Shown here: positions 58,205-64,000 of the stretch, one piece after another
How positions within the stretch are numbered: position 1 is the stretch's first letter
Layout: each line of letters opens with the position of its first letter
Assembly (NCBI RefSeq): GCF_001458255.1
Contig: NZ_CYSB01000040.1
Location: forward strand, 62,001 to 126,000
DNA: 64,000 nucleotides
Source of the DNA: Thalassovita autumnalis
Lineage (GTDB): Bacteria > Pseudomonadota > Alphaproteobacteria > Rhodobacterales > Rhodobacteraceae
Direction: 5' to 3'
Program-made: the position numbers and the translations under genes
The notes under the pieces: generated by a model
The model's database searches: none
What the model saw: only the letters and a program-made list of their open reading frames with translations
Told to the model about the DNA's origin: nothing

Positions 58205-59353
58205 GTGCTGACCCGCCCTGTTCCCCTGCTGACGCTGGCAATTGGCATCATCGGTGCCAATTCGCTGGTGCTGCCGCCGATCGCCTCGGCCGTTGGCGCG
58301 GATCTGGGGGCCCCCGCCACGCGGATCATCACCGCGATGAGCGCCTATGGCGCGGGGACGGCCCTGTCAGCACTGTTTCTGGCCCCACGATCTGATGTGA
58401 TCGGGGCTGACCGAAGCCTGCGGCATGCCGCGGCGCTGGTCTGTCTGGCACTACTCGTCATCACATTTGCCCCCTCCGCCCCCTTGCTGATTGCCGCCCA
58501 TGGTCTGGCGGGGATCGGCGCTGGCATGGCGCTGCCCGCGATCTACGGTCTGGCCGCACAGGTCGCCCCGAAAGGGCAGGAAAAACAAGTGATCGGCACC
58601 GTGCTGACCGGTTGGACGCTTTCGCTTGTGGGCGGCGTGCTACTGGCGGCGGTGGTTACTGACCTTCTGGGATGGCGCAGCCTCTATGCCATCCTGTCCG
58701 CGCTGACGGCGCTGGTCTGGATCCTGTTGGGCCGGTGCGACATGGGGATCGCCCGGGTGGCGGATCGCCCCACATCGCCGCTGACAGCATTGCAAGTGCC
58801 GGGCGTCAGCCGTGCCCTGTTTGCCAATATCATGCTGATGTTTTCCTTTTTTGGGGCCTATGGCTTCCTTGGCACCCATGTGGTGGAGCAGCTTGGGCAA
58901 AGCACCAGCGCGGCTGGCTTGCTGACCATGTCTTACGGCAGCGGCTACGGCGTTGCTGCACTGTTCAACCGCTTTATCGACAGGCTGCCCCGGCACAAGG
59001 CGATGGCGGTGGCGTTCTTCGGGCTAGCGCTGGCGCATTTCACCACGATGGGTGTCACCGGCAGCTACAATGCCCTGCTGGTTACTGTGTTTATCTGGGG
59101 GATTTTTCAGGCCTTCGCCCTCAACGCGGTGCTGGACCGGCTCAATGCGTTGGAGCCTTCGCAGCGCGGTGCGATCATGGGGCTCAACTCTGCCAGCACC
59201 TACCTTTGTGTGACTCTCGGCGCAGTGATCTACGCCCTGCCCTATGATGCACATGGGCTGAGCGCGTGTGTATTTGTTTCAGCGATCTGCTGTCTGCTGG
59301 CCAGCGGCGAGGCCCTGTTGCCCCGCGCCAAAGCGGCAAATATCAGCGATTGA
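58205..59353 (+). CDS. MFS transporter
   Basis: 382-residue permease with twelve predicted membrane helices. After the first helices comes LFLAPRSDVIGADRSLRHAA, the loop 2-3 motif of drug-H+ antiporters of the Bcr type, though the acidic residues are only partly kept. The likely start is GTG 58205, with no strong ribosome-binding site but directly following dcd, so coupling is probable. The 3' end overlaps the convergent small gene by 11 bases. Substrate unknown. Confidence 0.88.
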   Translation: MLTRPVPLLTLAIGIIGANSLVLPPIASAVGADLGAPATRIITAMSAYGAGTALSALFLAPRSDVIGADRSLRHAAALVCLALLVITFAPSAPLLIAAHGLAGIGAGMALPAIYGLAAQVAPKGQEKQVIGTVLTGWTLSLVGGVLLAAVVTDLLGWRSLYAILSALTALVWILLGRCDMGIARVADRPTSPLTALQVPGVSRALFANIMLMFSFFGAYGFLGTHVVEQLGQSTSAAGLLTMSYGSGYGVAALFNRFIDRLPRHKAMAVAFFGLALAHFTTMGVTGSYNALLVTVFIWGIFQAFALNAVLDRLNALEPSQRGAIMGLNSASTYLCVTLGAVIYALPYDAHGLSACVFVSAICCLLASGEALLPRAKAANISD

Positions 59354-59501
59354 GGCGCTGTACGGTGCGCGCAGCCTTGCGGGCACGACGACCGTTTTTG
59401 GCCGACCCGGTCATTTTTTCAAAACCGGCATCAACACCTTTGTTCACCAGACGGCGCATGACCTGACGGATCACCATATTGATAATCTGATTGGCGTTCA
59501 T
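59343..59501 (-). CDS. Small basic protein, unknown function
   Basis: 52 residues from ATG 59501, preceded by AGGAG 7 bases upstream: MNANQIINMVIRQVMRRLVN, then KGVDAGFEK, then a strongly basic tail (NGRRARKAARTVQRLNR). A longer frame begins 20 codons earlier without support. The N-terminal half looks like an amphipathic helix, the tail like a nucleic-acid- or membrane-binding patch. I believe similar short proteins exist in other Rhodobacterales, but I know no function. Confidence 0.7.
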   Translation of the reverse strand: MNANQIINMVIRQVMRRLVNKGVDAGFEKMTGSAKNGRRARKAARTVQRLNR

Positions 59502-59651
59502 TGCTCTTCTCCTGCTCAGTTCCGGCACGGTTTTTTCCGCACCTTTTGCGGCTTGCCCCAAACATAGGGATGAATGTGGCAGTTTCAGGGCCTTACCCCT
59601 GAAAAACGCGTGATCAGACGTGGTTTTTAGCGGATTGGTGGCGCATCCCGC

Positions 59652-60332
59652 CTATTCTTCGAACATATCGCCCTGATCTTCGTCCTCGATGACCTCTTCT
59701 TCGTCTTCATTGGTCACCCCCGGCATGTTGCCAGGACGCGGACGGTTGTCCAGCAAACCCGCTGCGCGCAGCTCCTTCAGGCCGGGCAGATCGCGGGCAT
59801 TTTCCAACCCGAAGTGATCGAGGAATTCCTGCGTCACCACAAAGGTCACCGGACGCCCCGGTGTCATCCGGCGGCGGCCAAAGCGGATCCATTCCAACTC
59901 CAACAACTGATCCACCGTTCCGCGGCTGACGGAAACACCGCGGATCTCTTCGATCTCAGCGCGAGTGACAGGCTGGTGATAGGCAACGATTGCCAATGTC
60001 TCGATCGCGGCACGGCTGAGTTTGCGGGTCTCAACCGTTTCTTTCTGCATCAGAAATCCAAGATCCGGTGCCGTTCGGATCGCCCATGCTTCCCCCACGC
60101 GGGTCACCTGAACCCCGCGCCCTTCATAGCGGCGCTGCAGGTTCACAAGCGCCTGGCTGACGACAGATCCATGCGGCAGGCGGGCCTCCAGCTCTTTGAC
60201 CGAAACCGGTTCAGCCGAGGCAAAAAGGATCGCCTCGACCATACGTTCCTGTTCGGCCATTGGGGGGGCTTCAAACAGGCTTTCCTCCTGCGGGGGCAGG
60301 CCCAGGGCTTCCTGCATCTGCTCGTCACTCAT
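59652..60332 (-). CDS. scpB: Segregation and condensation protein B
   Basis: Kleisin-associated subunit that, with SMC and ScpA, forms the chromosome-condensing complex. The 226-residue protein has two winged-helix domains: MVEAILFASAEPVSVKELEA and the conserved ETLAIVAYHQPVTRAEIEEIRG-type block (quoted in part: ETLAIVAYHQPVTRAEIEE). The C-terminus is acidic and ends in DMFEE. The ATG at 60332 has GGAGG upstream and overlaps the scpA end by 8 bases. Confidence 0.95.
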   Translation of the reverse strand: MSDEQMQEALGLPPQEESLFEAPPMAEQERMVEAILFASAEPVSVKELEARLPHGSVVSQALVNLQRRYEGRGVQVTRVGEAWAIRTAPDLGFLMQKETVETRKLSRAAIETLAIVAYHQPVTRAEIEEIRGVSVSRGTVDQLLELEWIRFGRRRMTPGRPVTFVVTQEFLDHFGLENARDLPGLKELRAAGLLDNRPRPGNMPGVTNEDEEEVIEDEDQGDMFEE

Positions 60333-61176
60333 CCTGCACCTCCTGCGGTCCGATGTTTTCCACGGGCTTGATCTTGTCCTGAGCCGCCTCCCTGCGGCGC
60401 AGCTGGATCGGCTCAAAGGTCCCGCCCTGACGCAGTTCAACCTTGCCCTCTTTGGCAAGTTGCAGCGTCGCGGCAAAGGTTGCGGCGGTGGCCGAGCGTT
60501 TGCGCATCGCATCGCCGTCCCAGCCGATGGGGAAGTAACTGCTCAATTCCGTCCAGGTGCCGCTAAAGCCTATCATGCTGCGCATTCGTTCCAGCGCCTG
60601 CTCCATCGTAAAGACCGAGTCGCGATCCATCACAAAGGGACGGAACTCATCCTTTGTGCGGATCCGGGCATAGGCCTGCATCAAATCCATCAGGGTGGCG
60701 GTGTAGGTCACCCGCCGCACCCGGGTCATGTTTTCGGGCACGCCCCGCACAAAGAAATCGCGCCCTTTCTGATCGCGCGCCATCAATTTGGCCGCGCTGT
60801 CCCGCATCGCCGCCAGACGTTCCAGCTGAAAGGCCAGATGCGCCGCAAGTTCTTCGCCCGAGGGCCCCTCTTCGGTCGGATCCGGCGGCAGCAGCAACCG
60901 GGATTTCAGGAAGGCGAGCCAGGCCGCCATCACCAGATAGTCCGCTGCCAACTCGATGCGCAGTTCCTTGGCTTTCTCAACAAACTCAAGGTATTGCTCA
61001 GCCAAATGCAGGATTGAGATCTTGCGCAGATCCACCTTCTGGGTGCGCCCAAGCGTCAGCAACAGATCCAGCGGCCCCTCAAACCCATCCACATCCACAA
61101 TCAAAGCTTCTGCGGCCAATCTCTCGGCCACACTCTGGGTGCGGGTGGGTTCTAGATCAAATTCCTGATCGGCCAT
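60325..61176 (-). CDS. scpA: Segregation and condensation protein A
   Basis: Kleisin subunit that bridges the SMC heads, 283 residues. The N-terminal VDGFEGPLDLLLTLGRTQKV and LADYLVMAAWLAFLKSRLLL regions and the C-terminal winged-helix part (ATAATFAATLQLAKEGKVEL) match the family. It begins 3 bases after the nagZ stop (TAG at 61179) and ends inside scpB. Confidence 0.96.
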   Translation of the reverse strand: MADQEFDLEPTRTQSVAERLAAEALIVDVDGFEGPLDLLLTLGRTQKVDLRKISILHLAEQYLEFVEKAKELRIELAADYLVMAAWLAFLKSRLLLPPDPTEEGPSGEELAAHLAFQLERLAAMRDSAAKLMARDQKGRDFFVRGVPENMTRVRRVTYTATLMDLMQAYARIRTKDEFRPFVMDRDSVFTMEQALERMRSMIGFSGTWTELSSYFPIGWDGDAMRKRSATAATFAATLQLAKEGKVELRQGGTFEPIQLRRREAAQDKIKPVENIGPQEVQDE

Positions 61177-61178
61177 GA

Positions 61179-62174
61179 CTACGCTCTGTTCAACAGCGCG
61201 TCATGTTTGGCCTTGAGGGCTTCAATGTCAATTGTTTCAGGTGTTTCGCGCGCGGCAATGGCCCGGTCTGCCCGGTGCTTTGCCTCAGCCGTCATCTGGC
61301 CCGAGGCCTCTGCCACCCGGATTTTATCCGCCAATGGCGCATTGCAATACAGCACCGCATCACAGCCCGCCGCAATCGCCTGCCGCGCAATCGCCCCCCG
61401 ATCACCTGACAATGCCTGCATTGAGATATCATCGGTCATGATCAGCCCGTCAAAGCCGATCTCCTGCCGGATCTGCTGCATGACCACTGGTGAGAGCGTC
61501 GCCGGGCGATCATCAAGCGCATCATAAAGCAGATGCGCCGTCATCCCCATCGGCAGGTCGTTCAACGCTTTGAAAGGAGCGAAATCCTGATCCAGCGCGG
61601 CCCGTGGCACGCTGACCCGTGGCAATTCCTTATGGCTGTCACTCACCGCGCGGCCGTGACCGGGCAGATGCTTCACAACAGGCACCACGCCACCCGCCAG
61701 CAACCCATCAGCCACCGCGCGGCCAATCGCGGCCACCTGATCGGGCTGCATGCCATAACAGCGGTTTTGCAGGAAAGGATGGGTTTCAGGTGCGGCCACA
61801 TCGACCAGCGGCGCGCAGTTGCTGTCAATGCCGTAGCTGCGCAGCTCATGCGCAATGATCTGATAGCGTAGCTTCATCGCCTCGGCGGCACGGCCGCCCG
61901 CCGAGGCCACTTCCTCCAGCGGCGGCAGGAACTGGGTGGCCATCGGCGGCACCAACCGCTGCACACGTCCGCCTTCCTGATCGATGGTGATCAGCGCGTC
62001 ACGCCCGACGGCCTCACGCAGGTCGCCGCACAGACGGCGCAGTTGATCGCCGTCCACAACGTGGCGCGCAAACAGGATAAAGGCAAAAGGATCGGCATCA
62101 CGGAAAAATGCCTTTTCTTCAGCACTCAGAACCGGGCCAACCGGATCCAGGACCGTTGCACCGAAGCGGCTCAC
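61179..62174 (-). CDS. nagZ: Beta-N-acetylhexosaminidase NagZ
   Basis: Cytoplasmic GH3 enzyme that removes GlcNAc from anhydro-muropeptides during cell-wall recycling. The 331-residue protein has LITIDQEGGRVQRL, VVKHLPGHGRAVSDSH (catalytic His loop) and the nucleophile Asp in GLIMTDDISMQAL. The GTG at 62174 overlaps the upstream stop as GTGA, implying coupled translation; a TTG seven codons earlier (62195) is possible but less likely. Confidence 0.94.
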   Translation of the reverse strand: MSRFGATVLDPVGPVLSAEEKAFFRDADPFAFILFARHVVDGDQLRRLCGDLREAVGRDALITIDQEGGRVQRLVPPMATQFLPPLEEVASAGGRAAEAMKLRYQIIAHELRSYGIDSNCAPLVDVAAPETHPFLQNRCYGMQPDQVAAIGRAVADGLLAGGVVPVVKHLPGHGRAVSDSHKELPRVSVPRAALDQDFAPFKALNDLPMGMTAHLLYDALDDRPATLSPVVMQQIRQEIGFDGLIMTDDISMQALSGDRGAIARQAIAAGCDAVLYCNAPLADKIRVAEASGQMTAEAKHRADRAIAARETPETIDIEALKAKHDALLNRA

Positions 62175-63220
62175 TTGTGGGTCACCGGAATGCAATCGGT
62201 GCCTTCTGCGTCCAAGGCGTTACAGAAGCGGCGGGCATCATCAAGGCTGGCAAACCCATGCACACGCAGGCGGTAGAAGGTGCTGCCAGCGCTTTTGGCT
62301 TTCTGCACAACCCGCTGTTTATCCAGCATGAAATCACCAAAACGCGCGGCGATCTTATCCCATTCCTTACGCGCCACCTCAGGGCTGTCATAGGCGCCCA
62401 GCTGCGCCAGACGGGTGCCCGCTGTCAGGGTATCCGGGCTAACCTCCACTGTGCCAGTGCTGACCGCATCGGGCCTCAGCGAAGCACTGCGCTGCAGGTT
62501 GGCAGGCCGCGCCTTGGGCCGCAGCGAACGCCCCATGCCCCCTTCAATCGGTTTAATCACCTGCGCCACCTCGGCCTCAACCGGTGCTGTGGCGGGCTCT
62601 GCCTCAACCTCCTGAGTGAGCGATGCCTGCTGGATCAGGGCCGTCTGATCGGCCTCCGCAATTTCCTGGGCCTCACGCATCACCTGCCCGACCAGGGCTT
62701 CGATCCGGGCGCTCTGCCCGTCCGCCTCACTGGTGGCCGCGGGCGTGACAGCGCGGTCCACCGCCAGCAGTGGATCTGATTTGTCCAGGTCCAGCGGCGG
62801 TGGCGCCAAAATCACGCGATCAGCCGCACGCTGTGCGCCGCCATCCGCTGCAACCTCATTCACGGCGAGGCCTTGATTCTCGGCCCGGGATCCACCGGGG
62901 TCCACAGGCGCGATCCGCATCGGGCCTTCGGCCGCCTGCACCACAGGCACGCCGCTGACATCCCGCACCACCAGCTGATAGCCCCAGACACCAACACCGA
63001 TTAGCAAACCAAGCGACACAGCCGCGCCGGTGAAATGCAGCGCGGTGGCCACGCCAGCCTTCAGCGACGCAGGCGTTTCCTCATAGCCAGCTTCAGCCTC
63101 ATAACCTGCCGGATCGTCATATCCGACGTCGTGCCCCTGTGCCTGAGCATCATAAGCGGTTGTGTTATATGCCTGCTGCGCGGGCGCAGCCATGCGCCCG
63201 GTGTCCTGCATCTCTGCCAT
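62171..63220 (-). CDS. SPOR-domain membrane protein
   Basis: 349-residue bitopic protein: a Tyr/Ala/Gly-rich cytoplasmic part, one membrane helix (near residues 54-75, AVSLGLLIGVGVWGYQLVV), a long Ala/Pro/Glu-rich periplasmic linker, and a C-terminal SPOR domain (LAQLGAYDSPEVARKEWDKI...) that binds denuded septal peptidoglycan. AGAGGCG lies 4-5 bases before the ATG. Location between argS and nagZ suggests a link to division-site wall turnover. Confidence 0.9.
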   Translation of the reverse strand: MAEMQDTGRMAAPAQQAYNTTAYDAQAQGHDVGYDDPAGYEAEAGYEETPASLKAGVATALHFTGAAVSLGLLIGVGVWGYQLVVRDVSGVPVVQAAEGPMRIAPVDPGGSRAENQGLAVNEVAADGGAQRAADRVILAPPPLDLDKSDPLLAVDRAVTPAATSEADGQSARIEALVGQVMREAQEIAEADQTALIQQASLTQEVEAEPATAPVEAEVAQVIKPIEGGMGRSLRPKARPANLQRSASLRPDAVSTGTVEVSPDTLTAGTRLAQLGAYDSPEVARKEWDKIAARFGDFMLDKQRVVQKAKSAGSTFYRLRVHGFASLDDARRFCNALDAEGTDCIPVTHK

Positions 63221-63293
63221 CTTCGCCTCTTTCCGCGCCGACGGGTGGATCCCGTCGGAAAACTGCTTCACGGACCGGCGCGGGATGGATGCT

Positions 63294-64000
63294 TTAGCGC
63301 ATCTCTTCGGCCGGTTTCACACCTAGAATACCAAGACCGGCGGAAATAACAACGGCCACGGCACGGGCAAGAGCGATTTTCGCCTGCGACGTCGCCGCAT
63401 CCCCGTCCTGCAGGAAGCGCAGCGACATGTCATCGTTGCCACGGTTCCACAGAGAGTGGAATTCGCTTGCCAGTTCATAGAGATAGAAGGCCACGCGGTG
63501 CGGTTCATTGTTGCGGCCAGCAATCTCAACCAGACGCGGCCACTCAGCCAGTTTCTTGGCCACCGCCATCTCCGCATCATGGCTCAGTGCGTTCAGATCC
63601 GCAGCCGCCAGCGTGGCATCATCATGCGCGATACCGGCCTCGGTTGCTTTGCGCAGAACCGAGCAGACACGGGCATGGGCGTATTGCACATAGAACACCG
63701 GGTTGTCCTTGGACTGTTCCAGCACCTTGTCAAAGTCAAAGTCCAGCGGTGCATCGTTTTTGCGGGTCAGCATGTGGAAACGGGTCACATCCGCGCCCAC
63801 CTGTTCCACCACGTCGCGCAAGGTCACAAATGTGCCGGCGCGCTTGGACATTTTGAACGGCTCACCGTTTTTATAAAGCTTCACCAGCTGGATCAGTTTG
63901 ATGTCCAGCGGCACCTTGTTTTCGCTCAGCGCGGCCACCGCGGCCTTCATCCGTTTGACATAGCCACCGTGATCGGCGCCGAAGACGTCAATCAACATGT
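63294..64000 (-). CDS. argS: Arginyl-tRNA synthetase, N-terminal part beyond window edge
   Basis: C-terminal 235 or so residues of class I ArgRS. The KMSKR signature is present ([19 protein letters not shown]), followed by the anticodon-binding helical domain with [12 protein letters not shown] and the family ending [13 protein letters not shown]. The HIGH motif lies beyond the edge. The SPOR protein gene follows 73 bases later, so argS-SPOR-nagZ-scpAB is likely one unit. Confidence 0.95.
   Translation of the reverse strand, partial: MLIDVFGADHGGYVKRMKAAVAALSENKVPLDIKLIQLVKLYKNGEPFKMSKRAGTFVTLRDVVEQVGADVTRFHMLTRKNDAPLDFDFDKVLEQSKDNPVFYVQYAHARVCSVLRKATEAGIAHDDATLAAADLNALSHDAEMAVAKKLAEWPRLVEIAGRNNEPHRVAFYLYELASEFHSLWNRGNDDMSLRFLQDGDAATSQAKIALARAVAVVISAGLGILGVKPAEEMR

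Overview
The window is a gene-dense stretch of ordinary chromosome from an alphaproteobacterium, almost certainly Rhodobacterales (Roseobacter group). The basis is the G+C-rich codon use, a CckA phosphorelay kinase, a GTTC-N7-GTTC LexA box in front of recA, heme A synthase, OlsB, the long 2'-deoxycytidine triphosphate deaminase, and the order yceD-rpmF-plsX-fabH-ihfA-merR-tRNA-Pro. I cannot name the genus. I see no prophage, insertion sequence, CRISPR array, plasmid function or rRNA operon.

Layout. 1-4.5 kb: M32 carboxypeptidase (cut by the edge), ctaA and trmJ on the minus strand, then a TfoX-N protein and a ThiE-like protein. 4.5-16.8 kb: a long minus-strand envelope cluster, pyrH-frr-uppS-cdsA-dxr-rseP, a terminator, an unrecognised 41-residue membrane microprotein, then bamA-ompH-fabZ-lpxA-lpxI-lpxB. 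It covers undecaprenyl and isoprenoid precursors, CDP-diacylglycerol, lipid A and outer-membrane assembly. lpxD is not in it. 16.9-24.5 kb: miaA, an AraC regulator, an unknown 271-residue protein behind a CtrA-like site, a di-heme peroxidase, a lytic transglycosylase, ssb and a TonB-dependent receptor. 24.9-38.4 kb: typA, a class II glutamine amidotransferase, a DUF1330 protein, alaS, recA, a sulfotransferase-like protein, cckA, an RsmB-type methyltransferase, a RidA protein and guaB.

38.7-46.6 kb is the most accessory-looking part. It holds a CaiB-type CoA-transferase, a ureohydrolase whose N-terminus looks frameshifted, an ASKHA-type Fe-S protein, a DUF2235 hydrolase, tRNA-Gly(CCC), an AbrB-type membrane protein and a short-chain dehydrogenase. 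46.7-54.6 kb: an ABC-F ATPase, olsB, bamE, then the lipid/ribosome cluster yceD-rpmF-plsX-fabH-ihfA-merR and tRNA-Pro(GGG). 54.7-64 kb: two MFS transporters, a crotonase, dcd, a 52-residue basic protein, and a minus-strand run argS-SPOR-nagZ-scpA-scpB that joins peptidoglycan recycling to chromosome condensation.

Most genes are textbook housekeeping genes. The items worth a second look are the microprotein between rseP and bamA, the apparent +1 frameshift in the ureohydrolase, a hairpin that could hide the ihfA ribosome-binding site, the unknown gene under a CtrA-like site, and several unassigned inverted repeats. Starts were chosen by Shine-Dalgarno spacing. Several genes (rseP, cckA, nagZ, the second MFS gene) appear to use non-ATG starts.
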